From Oscheius dolichura (taxonomy: Eukaryota; Nematoda; Chromadorea; Rhabditida; Rhabditidae): 64,000 nucleotides of DNA. The stretch spans positions 4,526,001-4,590,000 of the forward strand of contig OW051492.1 of the NCBI GenBank assembly GCA_932521035.1. The letters run 5' to 3'. Position 1 is the first letter of the stretch; each line of letters begins with the position of its first letter. Made by a program: the position numbers and the translations under genes. Below the pieces are notes generated by a model. The model had not been told where the DNA came from and ran no database searches. It saw nothing but the letters and a program-made list of their open reading frames with translations. This document shows, one piece after another, positions 21,952-35,492 of the stretch.

Positions 21952-24256
21952 TTATTGTACAGGAACCAGCGAGTTCGGCATCCGGGTGCCGTGCGTCGCC
22001 CTGTAGAAGCGATGGCCATTGCGGTTCTCCAGGAACTGGAAGCCCTTATCCCTGAACAGATGGGATGTGTCTCTCACAGGGGGCGTCTCCCGTACCTCCT
22101 GGTGAGGACATACTCCGCCGGGCAGATGTGCACTTGTTTCTTTGTGTAGTCCGCCTTCTGGGTGGTGTTCCCGTCGAATACACCATCCGGGAGATGGAGA
22201 TGCTCACCCGGCCGGACAGCTCTCGCGTGTTCTCCTAGAAATAAAGAGATCCCCATACTTCTCTTTCCGTACCTGACAATCCAAGGTATCCGTCTTGATA
22301 AGTGGTATGGCCGGCAAAGGGGAGATCACTCCGCAACTCGTGACTTCTAGGACGCACTTGGATGACTCTGAAGGCCTTTAGTCTATGAGAGAAGAGACTT
22401 CCCACCTCTCTCCTTGTTTCCTCCGGAAGTCTGCCTGCATCGTCGTCTCGCCATCCATCCGTCCGTCAGGGATTACTGTAGAAGACAAAGGCCGGATGGG
22501 AGCTGCCCGTGTTCCCTAAAACTCACTATCATTCCTGAAAGGCAAAGAAGAGGACAGCTTTTCTGTCATAGTCTGTCTTTTGAGTCGTGGTTCCGTCGAA
22601 CTCGCCACTTTGGACGACGGTGACCGGAGGACGGTACGGCGACTGTCGACTACCCTATACAATTTTCGATGGGTCATACTGGATGGACAGTGTACCTGCT
22701 TCCTGTCGAAGTCTGTCTTCTGTGTAGTTTGTCCGTTGAATTCTCCACTTTGGATTACTGTCGTCGGCGGCCGGAATGCTCCCTGTCTCTCGCCCTGGTA
22801 TATGTTGGAATGGCTAACACCTCCTACAGCCAACCTTCTTCCTATCATAGTCTGCCTTTTGTGTCGTCGTCCCGTCGAAGTCTCCACTCTGCACGACAGT
22901 ATTCGGTGGTCTGTACGGAGCCTGCTTGTCAGCCTGAACCCTTTCTCGTAAAATAGCAACAAGAACCAACATATTTCCTTCCAAAATCCGTCTTCTGTGT
23001 TGTTTTGTCGTCGAATTCTCCACTTTGGATTACTGTAGCCGGTGGTCGGAATGCTCCCTGCCTCTCGCCTCGCTTCCTGTCGTAATCAGCCTAAATGGCT
23101 AGAAGCTAAACGCGAGGCAGGACTGAGGAGTACCGCGTGGGTGGTGACTCCATCGAATTCTCCGCTCTGGATAACGGTCGTGGGAGGACGGAATGCCGCT
23201 TGTTTATCTGCCTATAGAAGGAATCATCACGTTCTTTTCATTGTCTCCACTACCCGTTTCCTTCCGAAATCCGTTTTCTGTGTGGTGGTCCCATCAAATT
23301 CCCCACTTTGGATTACTGTAGCGGGTGGACGGAATGCTCCCTGTCTCTCGGCCCTCTTTCTATCGTAGTCAGCCTAGAACAGTTCAAATTCAATAGATCT
23401 TCAGTACATAATTACCGCATGAGTTGTGGTTCCATCAAAGTCTCCACTTTGTAGGACAGTAACCGGAGGGCGGTAAGCGGCCTGCTTCTCCCCCTAAACC
23501 AAGATATCTCCATATCACCATGTCCTCACCTTCTTTCTGTCGTAGTCTGCCTTTTGAGTCGTCGTCCCGTCAAAGTCACCACTCTGGACTACGGTATTCG
23601 GTGGTCGATAAGCTGCTTGTTTTTGTGCCTGGAGTGGTTAATTTGTAACAGTCTCGCCGGCTCACATGTTTTCGGTCATAGTCGGCCTTCTGTGTGGTCA
23701 TTCCATTGAACTCCCCGCCCTGTACTACCGTAACCGGTGGTTTATAAGCTGCTTGCTTCTCTCCCTAAAAGTTTTGTTCTTCTCGATCATCTTCTCTATA
23801 CCTTCTTCCTGTTGTAGTCTGATTTCTGCGTGGTGGTCCCATCAAATTCTCCACTTTGGATTACTGTAGCTGGTGGACGGAATGCTCCTTGTCTCTCGGC
23901 CTAAACCCTTTCCTGACATCTCTTCCCTCGGCCGACCTGTTTCTCATCGTAGTCCGCCTTATGAGTGGTGACACCGTCGAAGTTCCCCGACTGGACAGCC
24001 GTCTGCTTCGGTCGGATGGCATGTGCTCTGTATAGTTTGATACGGCCGCTCTTCCCCGAGCCACAAACCTCTCACCCGCCTTGGCCGGATACTGGGCCGT
24101 GTACTCGGTGTTCCCCTCGACGCCGCCATTCGTCGCCCATTTCTCCTCCACGTGTCCGCATTTATGATTACTAGGGAACTGGGGCTGAATGGACTCGAGT
24201 GGGCCTTACCCGCATTGACAAATCTGGCAGATACAACGCTCGTCTTGGCCGGCCAT
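21952..24256 (-). CDS. SAXO-like stabiliser of axonemal microtubules with expanded Mn-like repeats
   Basis: The start at 24256 gives MAGQDERCICQICQCGNHKCGH, matching the SAXO1/FAM154 N-terminal Cys motif (CICELCSCGRHHCPH), followed by NTEYTAQYPAK (compare SEYTENYP). Then about 14 tandem modules of the form RPPxTVxQSGEFDGTTTQKxDYDRK, nearly each on its own exon of about 100 bases with introns of about 40-50 nt; the core FDGTTTQK-DY equals the Mn motif FEGxTTxKxDY that binds microtubules. The last exon ends FQFLENRNGHRFY, like the SAXO1 end GHRIYKP. Known SAXO proteins locate to cilia, basal bodies and flagella. The stop codon (21952-21954) overlaps an AATAAA signal. The PUDP-like gene lies 137 bases upstream on the same strand. 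Confidence 0.82.
22080..24030 (-). repeat. Tandem exon repeat array of the SAXO-like gene
   Basis: Roughly fifteen exon-sized units of about 150-180 bases (exon plus intron) run across this interval. Unit cores on the minus strand near 23980, 23860, 23720, 23570, 23440, 23310, 23180, 23010, 22880, 22750, 22600, 22470, 22340 and 22200 encode variants of QSG[DE]F[DN]G-TTQK-DYDRK. Adjacent units alternate between AxRPPxTVIQ- and AYRPPxTVVQ-types, suggesting duplication in pairs and later exchange. Confidence 0.8.
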
Positions 24257-24393
24257 TGGGAGGACGACGGGGAAAAGGCGACGACTAGGAGACGAGACGC
24301 CGGTCGAAGAGCAGGAGGCATCCAGGCAACGGCGGAATATTCAAACGGGGGAACACGCCTACGGAAGAACAAAAAGGACACGTTTATTGACAA

Positions 24394-25287
24394 TTAGAAC
24401 GGCGGCAGGCCGAAGTCCTCCGGCTTGAAATCCTCGAGGCTCTTCAGACACTGATTCACTCGACTCCTAAATGATATTGGATATTGATAGACAGGAGAGG
24501 GTAGTCACTTGAATTGCTCATCGGGAGTAAAGATCAGAGGATCGGGGACCATGACACACTGCATCCCGGCAGCGAGGGCAGACTCCACCCCATTGGGGGC
24601 ATCCTCGAAGACGAGGACATTGGCCGGACTGGCTGGAGGGGGGTTGAACCTGTGGGAGACTTATTCACCTGAGGGGGGATACTTACAGGGACATGGTGTA
24701 GAGATATGGCTCCGGGTGGGGCTTGCCCTGCTTGACGTTGGGGTCGTCCCCCGTGTAGACTCGGATGGGGATGAGCGTCGTCCACTCCTTCAGGAGGGTG
24801 TCCTTCAAGGCGAAACTCCGACTACAGGAGCCCGTACAGATGGCCATCGGAATATCTGAGGACGGTTATCGGGTATAGGGGCAGAACGGACTGTGTTTAG
24901 CCAGATGCTCGACCAGTCTCCTCCCGCCGGGCAGGGCTACACATTTGATGTATTCCTGCTCGAGCCAGGCGTCGTAGTCCTTGGCGTATTCCGCAATAGT
25001 CACCTTGTCCTCGATTCCCACCTGAATTCGTCCTCTGCTCCCACTAGAGTCAAACCTCCTTGATCAGCCAAGTGATCGCTTCCATGTGCTTCTTTCCCAT
25101 CATCCCTAGATCCCCTGTTATCCATCTGTTCAGCATTGTACTCACCGTGTTTGAGTTGCATAGTAAATTCCAAGCCATACTTTGACAGCATCATGCTGTT
25201 AGCGGCAGTGTACAAATGTTCAGTCTCGACGAGAATGCCGTCATAGTCGAAGATGACATGGGTCACTTTTCCGGAAGGAGGGGCCAT
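24394..25287 (-). CDS. HAD-family phosphatase, PUDP/HDHD1-like (pseudouridine-5'-phosphatase)
   Basis: The start [17 protein letters not shown] at 25287 holds HAD motif I with nucleophile Asp and general acid Asp (DYDG instead of the common DMDG). The cap region follows ([27 protein letters not shown]), then motif II with [11 protein letters not shown], motif III Lys in [18 protein letters not shown] and motif IV in [19 protein letters not shown]. The end [12 protein letters not shown] matches the human DFQPELFGLP end. All catalytic residues are visible. Family members dephosphorylate pseudouridine 5'-monophosphate from RNA turnover, or related sugar phosphates. It is divergent from TGS1 (268 bases between starts) and lies just upstream of the SAXO-like gene. 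Confidence 0.88.
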
Positions 25288-25555
25288 CTGTAACTGGGGA
25301 CAATAGGGAAGAACAGACGATCGATGAGAACTCCGAACAACTTCAGACTGTTACACTTTTGTGAATAGGAAGTTTGAAAAAAGTACAAATGCGGGTTCGG
25401 ACATACAGACATACGCAACGCTTCAATCATTTTCACTGAAACGCCAGTTTACCAACTTCGAAATGAAATTTTGAAACGAAAAGATTTGCATATTGCTACT
25501 TCAACAACGTATAGGTAACGAGCTTGTACGCTATTGATAATATGGTGCACTTTAG
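25288..25555. promoter_or_regulatory. Short divergent promoter region between PUDP-like gene and TGS1
   Basis: Only 268 AT-rich bases separate the two start codons, so both transcription starts must lie here. GGTGCACTTTAG ends at 25555, immediately before the TGS1 ATG, and looks like a trans-splice acceptor. No TATA element stands out. Confidence 0.45.
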
Positions 25556-27842
<2,287 letters not shown>

Positions 27843-28593
27843 TATTCCTGATCTCATTGATTGTTGATTTTTTACTTTTATGTTGTTAAGTTTTTTACAG
27901 AAAGCTATAAATAGTTATATATAAATTTTGTACCTGTCCACTAATCAACGAAGCATAAGAGGAGTAACTGAAATTTGCATAGTACGATTATGATGAGTCT
28001 AGGAGATTGTGTAAGCCCTCATTGAGCGATAAAGAAGGATTACGGGCAGACCTCCCGCAGGAGTTTAAAGCCTTGGTCAATCGATTAGGAGGCCATTATC
28101 AGTGGCCACCTGATCTCTCGTATCCCCCGAAGAGCAGTTTGTTTCCCTCCTTCAAGTAATAATGCAGTATCACTCCCCGGGGACCTTGGCCCATTATGGC
28201 GCACATTATCGACACTTTAGTTGTTCTTCCGCGACGTTTGTCTTTCGGCCAAAATCGAATAAAAATTGACGGAGCCCCATTTTATTTCCGGAGCCATCTG
28301 TATCTGTCCGGGAGCAGTTTGATCCATTAGCCGGAGGCCGTGGTTTCCATTTCCTCCTCCCCGTGTCCGTCGGCGAGTAATCCCTTCCATAAGCCCACAT
28401 CTTCACGTCTCGCTGCCCCCGGCTCATTCCCGACAGTCTTTGTTACTTCTATCGGCCATCCTCCCCGGGAATGGCTCTTTTTCTCCACCTCCCATTTGCA
28501 TATGCCCTCGGCCGTCCTCTTCCCTTTAATAAAAAGGAGTTTCAGTCTTTGGATGCCCTCGACAACAGCTCTTATTCCTAGCGGCCGGCCATT
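27843..28593. other. Intergenic region TGS1 to receptor gene A
   Basis: The TGS1 3' side is AT-rich; the composition turns GC-rich after about 28050. No coding exon is supported. ATTCCTAG ends at 28580, 13 bases before the receptor A start, and is a candidate trans-splice acceptor; pyrimidine-rich stretches precede it. The receptor A promoter is expected here. Confidence 0.4.
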
Positions 28594-30958
28594 ATGAAGC
28601 GGCTCCTTGTGCCGTCCATTTGCATCCTCCTCCTCCTCGGGCAGGGAGGTATGTTTTGTCTCTAATTGGGCAGAGGAGGGTGTCGGGTGACGGGCTATGA
28701 TTTCAGCAGACGGATCGGATGATGAGGAACGGCTCATGGTCGACATCTTCCGGGGGTATAACCAACTTATCCAGGTTATTCGAGAGGCATTGAAAATGGG
28801 AGGAAGGATATTTCAGCCGGTCAGAAGTATCAACGAGACGCCGACCATCGTCCAGGTGGCACTTCAGCTGTTCCTCCTGATCAACGTCGACGAGAAGGAC
28901 CAGATCATGCACACGAATGTATGGATCACGCTGGTAGGGTAGAATATTTATGGAAAGAAAAAGGGTACTCAGAAATGGCACGACTTCCAAATGAGATGGA
29001 ATCCGGTGAAATACGGAGAGATTTCTCAGATCCGCGTCTCCCCCGACAAGGTAGGAATAGAGTCGTATTTTGATAGTTATTGTTCAAGGTTTGGATACCC
29101 GACATCGTCCTCTTCAACAAGTCAGTCTATTTCTTCCTGTAGTTTTGACTTCTTTCCAGTGCTGACGGTAATTTCGAGGTCTCTTTTATGTGCAACGTGG
29201 TCATCGGCTACCAGGGGAATATGCTCTGGGTGCCGCCGGCCATCTACAAGAGCAGCTGTATCATAGGTTCGAGACTATGTCACCCACCCAACAAAATGAA
29301 TTTTAGATGTGGAGTTCTTCCCATTCGATGAACAAGTTTGTACTCTATTGCACAAAAGCCGGCCAATTAAATTTTCCGCACCGCATGTGTAGCTTATTTA
29401 TTTCCTGTCTTGGATAGCAGATCAAGGCGGTTCTAATCAACTAGCTTTCAGCGCAATATTCCTATCAGAAATCTTTCTATAAATGTAAATGTTGATGTTT
29501 CAGTGTTTTTTCACACATTTGTGCTCCAAGAAATATTTTCCGTAAGCGCTGTTGACCTGAAAACTAGTTGGTTAGAACCGCCTTGATCTGCTTTCCAAAA
29601 CAATCCGTAAAAATTGAAAATAGTCAGGAAATAAATAAGCTACACATGCGGCGATAAATTTTACTGACCAACTAAAATTCGAGTGGCCGGCTTTTCGGCT
29701 ATACAATAGATTTTAGATCTGCACGTTGGTCTTTGGTTCGTGGACAGTGAGTATTTATCCTCTATATGTTCATCCTTTCCCTTCCAGTACAACGAGAATG
29801 AGATAAAGTTGGAATTCGCCGACGCGGAGCTGATCGACCTCGCCGAATATGTGCCCTCGTCCATTTGGGACCTCATCGACGCCCCGGCCTCTCTGGTCAA
29901 CAAAAGGAGCCAGATCGAGTTCCAAATCCGAATCAGGTGCCGCGATTGCTTCTGCTCGACTGGCTCCTTTCAGGCGAAAGACCCTCTTCTATACGGTGGT
30001 CCTTATAATTCCCACCGTCATTATGTCCTTCCTGTCGATGTCTGTCCTCTTTCTCCCCACCGATTCCACCGAGAAGATTACCCTGACCATCTCTGTCCTC
30101 CTGTCCATCGTCGTCTTCCTCCTCCTCGTCTCCAAGATCCTCCCCCCGACTTCTTCCACCATCCCCCTCATGGCCAAGTACCTCCTCCTTACTTTTGTCC
30201 TCAACGTCATAACCATCCTCGTCACCGTCATCGTCATCAACATCTACCACCGAGGGCCGACGACTCACCGGATGCCCGGTTGGGTAAGATACGTCTTCAT
30301 CGAAGTAACCCCGTCCTCCTCCTCCTCCATGCTCACCTCTTCAGATCCTCCCCCGGCTCATGTGCATGAAGAGTCCGAAGGCGGCCTCCAAGAGGCTGCG
30401 ATCCGAGCAGGCCAAGAAAACCTACACCCAGCTACCCGGCCTGGGGCAGTTTGCCCTGAACAAAGGAGGCCACCATCCTTATTGCCCCTCAGCCGATGAA
30501 AAGTAGAGAAGAAGTTTAGGGGAGAGAACTGAATTCAGACATTCACACCCCTTGGACGACGACTGCAATTACCCCACGAAATCGGGCCTTTTGCCCCTAA
30601 CGGCAGATGCGATCAAAGCCCTGGACGCGATAGAGTACATAACGGAACATCTGAAGGAGGACGAACAGTACAAAATAGTCAGTGGCCGTGCTAACCTCGT
30701 CAAGTGTCCGTTCAGAGTAAAGAGGAGTGGAAGTTTGTGTCAATTCTTGTAGATCGTCTTCTGCTCTATGTGAGTCGCGGTGGCGTCCGTGGCCAGGGTC
30801 TTCGTCCCCCATTTCAGGTCTTCTTCGCCGTTACCCTCGGCGGCGCTTGTGGCATTCTGCTCAGCGCTCCGAATGTCTTCAACGTGATTGACCAGCAGAA
30901 GGTCCTCGATCATCTTCGGGCCGTCTACAATAAAAATAAAGAGGCAGCCGCCGAGTGA
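28594..30958 (+). CDS. Nicotinic-type non-alpha Cys-loop receptor subunit A (UNC-29/ACR-2/LEV-1 group)
   Basis: Signal peptide MKRLLVPSICILLLLG, then the ligand-binding domain: [55 protein letters not shown], the Cys-loop beginning [13 protein letters not shown], and the loop C region SSIWDLIDAP without the vicinal Cys pair of alpha subunits. [18 protein letters not shown] starts M1; M2 is [20 protein letters not shown] with the intermediate-ring Glu of cation channels; M3 ends [17 protein letters not shown]; then a cytoplasmic loop (TYTQLPGLGQFALNKGG) with the MA helix [17 protein letters not shown] and M4 ([16 protein letters not shown]). The Cys-loop exon is interrupted by a MITE that must be removed as an intron (29336-29716) to give [13 protein letters not shown]. 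Family members form heteropentameric acetylcholine-gated channels. Confidence 0.88.
29336..29716. mobile_element. Foldback MITE acting as an intron in receptor gene A
   Basis: Two long inverted arms (about 29345-29455 and 29560-29711) share blocks such as AAAAGCCGGCC, GCATGTGTAGCTTATTTATT and GATCAAGGCGGTTCTAA with small indels, around an AT-rich centre. No ORF is present. The only in-frame reading is to splice from GT at 29336 to TTTTAG at 29716, 381 nt. Paralogues B and C have uninterrupted exons here. The left flank could also encode V-C-T-L, echoing I-C-T-L on the right, perhaps a diverged target duplication. Confidence 0.82.
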
Positions 30959-31229
30959 TCCGGGCCGCTTCGCGTGGTGTGTTGTGCGGGTAATAAAGAG
31001 TTTCGTCTGTTCTTGTTGCTTTCTAATCCTCGTCCGCCGTGTCCGAGACCGTGTCGTTCCCCTGTCTCCTCTGTCCTCTCCTTCTGACCCTCTCCTCCTC
31101 TATCCTCACCTTTTCCTCCTTGGTTCTCCCTTCCCATCCCTCCGGCTCCCACACAAGTCGTTTTCCAGGATGTCATATGTCCGTCCGAGTGGCCGTAACC
31201 CTTCCTAGCATTCGTCCTCTTCCCCCACC

Positions 31230-33242
31230 ATGAGAAGTACTTTTCTCCTCCTCTTCTTCGTCCTCCTTACACTGCCCAGTCCGTCACTGGCCTCAGACGA
31301 CGAGGAGAGGCTCATGATGGACGTCTTCCGCGGTTATAATTATCTTATCCAGGTAGTGCCCCTCGTCCCATGGATATGTTTCTAGTTCAGCCTATCCGAA
31401 ATATCAGTGAGATTCCCATAATAGTCAAGATGGCTCTCCAACTGGTTCTCTTGATCAATGTCGACGAAAAGGACCAGGTTATGCATACCAATGTGTGGCT
31501 CACCTTGGTGAACGAAACTTCTTTGAGTAAACGAATAGATTCAGAAATGGCACGACTTCCAGATGAAGTGGAATCCTGTAAATTATGGAGAGATCAAGCA
31601 GATACGAGTCTCGCCCGAGAAAATATGGCTACCGGATATTGTTCTCTTCAACAAGTGAGTGCCCTCTTCCGCTATTCAATAGAGCCTGTTTAGCGCGGAT
31701 GGAAACTTCGAGGTCTCGTTTATGTGCAATGTTGTCATCGGATATCAAGGAGATATGCTATGGGTCCCACCAGCCATCTATAAGAGCAGTTGTATCATCG
31801 GTTAGTCTATAGGGACACTTTATCTAGGCGTTTCAGATGTGGAGTTCTTCCCCTTCGACGAACAGTGCTGTTCTTTGGTCTTTGGTAGCTGGACAGTGAG
31901 TAGTACTCTTCTATTATCACATTTCCTTCCTTACAGTACAACGAAAACGAGATTAAGTTGGAATTTGAACAGGCGGATTACGTGGATCTACAAGAGTATG
32001 CCCCGTCGTCCATCTGGGATGTCATCGATGCGCCGGCCTCCTTGGTCTCCCAGCGAAGTCGTATAGAATTCCAAGTGCGGATAAGGTAGGCCACTTTGAT
32101 TTCTTGGTAGCTGAAAAATAGAAGGAAAACGCTCTTCTACACGGTCGTGCTTATCATTCCGACCGTTCTTATGGCCTTCCTCAGCATGGCTGTCTTCTTC
32201 CTCCCTACAGATTCAACAGAGAAGATTACCCTGACCATCTCTGTCCTCCTGTCCATCGTCGTCTTCCTCCTCCTCGTCTCCAAGATCCTCCCCCCGACTT
32301 CTTCCACTATTCCTCTGATGGCCAAGTACCTCCTTCTTACTTTTGTTCTCAACGTCATCACAATCCTGCTGACCGTGATCAACATCAATCTGTATCACCG
32401 CGGTCCCACTACCCACAAAATGCCCGACTGGGTCAGGACTGTCTTCCTCGAGGTATCCCACACTCTACAGGTTTCTACTTATTTACAGGTGCTTCCTCGA
32501 TTCATGTGTATGCGGAAGCCCAAGTCAATTTCGAGGAAAATTCAAGAGGTAGGAGACTAGTTTATGGATTCCACAGAATATCTTCAGGCTAGAGCAATGA
32601 GGAAAAACTACGCCGAGCTGCCAGGAGTGGGAGAATTTTCCCTAAAGGCGTCGTGCCACCATCCGCTGTGTCCCTCTGCCGATGACAGGTAACGATCCTT
32701 TCATACGAATTGGGAGATTTTTGTCTGTTTGTCTGTCAATTATTTTGAATCCCAATCCGCCAACGATAAAGGCCGATGGCCCACTGCTCGTTTAGAATAA
32801 CGGGAACTATTCAGGACGGCGAAGGCGTTGTACAACCAGACGTCGAACATCTACGGCGACTCGTTCACGGCCTCCTTCTTCCCGCTGACGGCCGAGGGAT
32901 TGAAGGCTCTGGACGCGATCGAATATATCACGGAGCACCTGAAACAGGACGAGGAGTACAAAATAGTCAGTGCTCCTCTTCCTCCCGGCAGAATCCCCCC
33001 TTTTCAGTATCGAGACGATTGGAAATTCGTGGCGATGTTGATAGACCGGCTCCTACTTTACGTGAGTCTCGTTCCCCTCCTCCCGAAACGATCTCCCCTT
33101 CCAGATATTCTTCGCCATCACCATCGGCGGCACGTGTGGCATTCTCCTGAGTGCCCCCAATGTTTTTAACCAGACTGATCAACGGAAGCTCCTCGAGCAA
33201 CTGAAGAACGTGTACAAGAGCGGCGGCTCCGACGCCGTGTGA
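31230..33242 (+). CDS. Nicotinic-type non-alpha Cys-loop receptor subunit B
   Basis: Same plan as its upstream neighbour. Signal peptide MRSTFLLLFFVLLTLPSPS, N-terminal helix [38 protein letters not shown], Cys-loop [15 protein letters not shown] (13 residues between the paired cysteines, with an extra adjacent Cys), loop [17 protein letters not shown] without vicinal Cys, M1 [20 protein letters not shown]2 [21 protein letters not shown]3, the cytoplasmic domain with YAELPGVGEFSLKASCHHPL, MA helix and M4 ([20 protein letters not shown]). The CCTAG at about 31208 may accept a spliced leader. It starts 271 bases after the stop of A. AATAAA lies about 17 bases after the stop. Confidence 0.9.
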
Positions 33243-33533
33243 TTTCCTACTGGGTTCCAATAAATCTCTTTTTGTCCCTTTCCTTTCCTCTCGTAAGTTT
33301 TCTCCCCGTGTGAAATGTCCCCGTTTTCAGGTGTTTGCCGTGTGCCCGCCTCTCCTCCTCCTAACACCTTGTCCTCCCTTTACTATCCGTTTTATGATCC
33401 TAATCCATCATATTTTACACTCTTCATTCACCACCACAACCGCCTGCCCTCTTTCCCTCTCTTACTTTTCCCGCCCTTTCCAACCTAACCTTTTCAGCTT
33501 TTCACTAACCGAATGTCTTTCTCCTAACCGGAC

Positions 33534-35387
33534 ATGAGGTTGTCTCTATGTCTCCTCGGAGTTCTACAAGGTGAGTGTTGTGCATGTGCTTGTGGGGGCC
33601 TCGCCCCTAACAGGGATGATTGTAGTCTTCGCGTCGGACGAGGAGGAGCGACTGATGATGGACGTATTCCGGGGGTATAATTATTTGATCCAACCCGTCA
33701 AAAATATAAGCGAGATTCCCCTGATCGTGAAAATAGCCCTGCAACTGGTGTTGTTGATCAACGTCGACGAGAAAGATCAGATCATGCACACCAACGTCTG
33801 GCTCACTCTGGTCGGTTCCCTCCTCTCCCCGTATATGATATTCCAATTAGAAATGGTACGACTTTCAAATGAGGTGGAATCCGGTTAATTATGGGGAGAT
33901 CAAGCAGATACGCGTGGCACCCGATAAGGTATGGCTACCGGATATTGTTCTCTTCAACAAGTGAGTGTCTGCCCGGGTCAGGCAACAACCTTCAGTTCAG
34001 TGCTGACGGCAATTATGAGGTCTCCTTCATGTGCAATGTGGTCATTGGCTACCAAGGAGATATGCTGTGGGTGCCGCCGGCCATCTACAAGAGCAGTTGT
34101 ATCATCGGTTAGTCCCTGTCCGCCGTATGTTAGTCAGACCTTAGATGTGGAGTTCTTCCCCTTCGATGAACAGACGTGCACGTTGGTCTTTGGTTCATGG
34201 ACAGTGAGTAGTTATCCTCATAAAAAGTCCACATCTGCTGTTTAGTACGACGAAAACGAGATAAAGTTAGAATTCGAACAGGCCGAATTCGTGGATCTCA
34301 GCGAATACGCGCCGTCGTCCATCTGGGACGTCATCGATGCTCCAGCTTCGCTGGTCAACCAACGGAGTAGAATCGAATTCCAAGTTAGAATACGGTGTTT
34401 CTTTTGTTTTGGAGGAGGAGTGAACTGAGTTTACAGGCGAAAAACACTCTTCTATACAGTGGTGCTCATCATTCCGACCGTTCTGATGGCCTTCCTTAGC
34501 ATGGCCGTGTTTTTCCTGCCGACAGACTCGACCGAGAAGATCACCTTGATTATCTCTGTCCTCCTGTCCATCGTCGTCTTCCTCCTCCTCGTCTCCAAGA
34601 TCCTCCCCCCGACCTCCTCCACCATCCCCCTCATGGCCAAGTATCTCCTCCTCACTTTCGTCCTCAACGTCATCACCATCCTTGTCACGGTTATCATCAT
34701 CAATGTCTATTTCCGTAGTCCTACGACCCACCGGATGCCGGACTGGGTGAGGACTGTCTTCCTCGAATATCTGCCCCGAGTGATGTGTATGAAGAAACCA
34801 AAATCAACCGTTAGAAAACATGAACAGGCAGGCGATGAGACCTGTACCAAGTAGAAGGCTGCTTTAGGAAATGGCCTCCAAGACAACGGCTGAAGTTCCC
34901 GGCCTGGGTAACTTCTCCCTTAACACACCGACTCATCATCCCTTCTGCCCGTCGGCCGATGAAAAGTACTCCCTGATTTATTTCTCCCATCGGTTTTTTT
35001 CTTTCAGAAATGTGTCTGCCGTAGTGGCTCATAAAGAGGCCGATAACATCCGCGATCCCGTCACGGTGGCCTACTACCCCCTGTCGCCCGAGGCACTGAG
35101 AGCCATCGACGCCATCGAGTATATAACGGAACACCTGAGACGGGACGAGGAGTACAAAATGTACCGGGACGACTGGAAATTCGTCGCAATGATTATTGAC
35201 AGACTCCTGCTCTACGTGAGGTTATTCCCGTCCTATCAGACAGACGCTTCAGGTCTTCTTTGCCGTGACACTCGGGGGCACCCTGGGGATACTGCTCAGT
35301 GCGCCGAATGTCTTCCAACAGACGGATCAGAGGAAGCTGCTCGAGCACCTGATCACCATGTACAAAAAGGGTGGCTCCACCGCCTAG
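33534..35387 (+). CDS. Nicotinic-type non-alpha Cys-loop receptor subunit C
   Basis: Start [12 protein letters not shown], mature start [20 protein letters not shown], then the same domain order: [35 protein letters not shown], Cys-loop ending FDEQTC, loop [17 protein letters not shown] without the CC pair, M1-M3 nearly identical to A and B ([20 protein letters not shown] for M2), a cytoplasmic loop with [19 protein letters not shown] helix [19 protein letters not shown] and M4. Two introns present in A and B are absent: after LIQ (about 33692) and before YRDDW (about 35160). The protein should join a heteromeric cation channel; with no alpha signature it cannot supply the principal agonist face. 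It is 291 bases downstream of B. Confidence 0.9.
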
Positions 35388-35492
35388 ACGAGCTTCTCAA
35401 CGGGTCTCTCTAATAAATCTTCTCTATTCTACCCTACTAATGGAAAAACCCCTTATGGGCTTTTTTATATTAAAAAAAGCAGAACAGCAAAG

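Noticed and set aside
22080-24030. CRISPR-like regular repeat pattern
   Set aside because: The regular 150-180 base period is explained by exon-intron units coding conserved protein modules in a eukaryotic gene.
22074-24393. Long Arg/Ser/Thr-rich ORFs on both strands in the SAXO region
   Set aside because: They are out-of-frame shadows running through introns of the repeat exons; only the QSG-FDGTTTQK frame is conserved between units.
30000-30270. Asp/Glu-rich minus-strand ORFs over the receptor M1-M3 exons
   Set aside because: They mirror the strongly biased Leu/Val/Ser codons of the conserved channel helices and recur in A, B and C only because those exons are similar.
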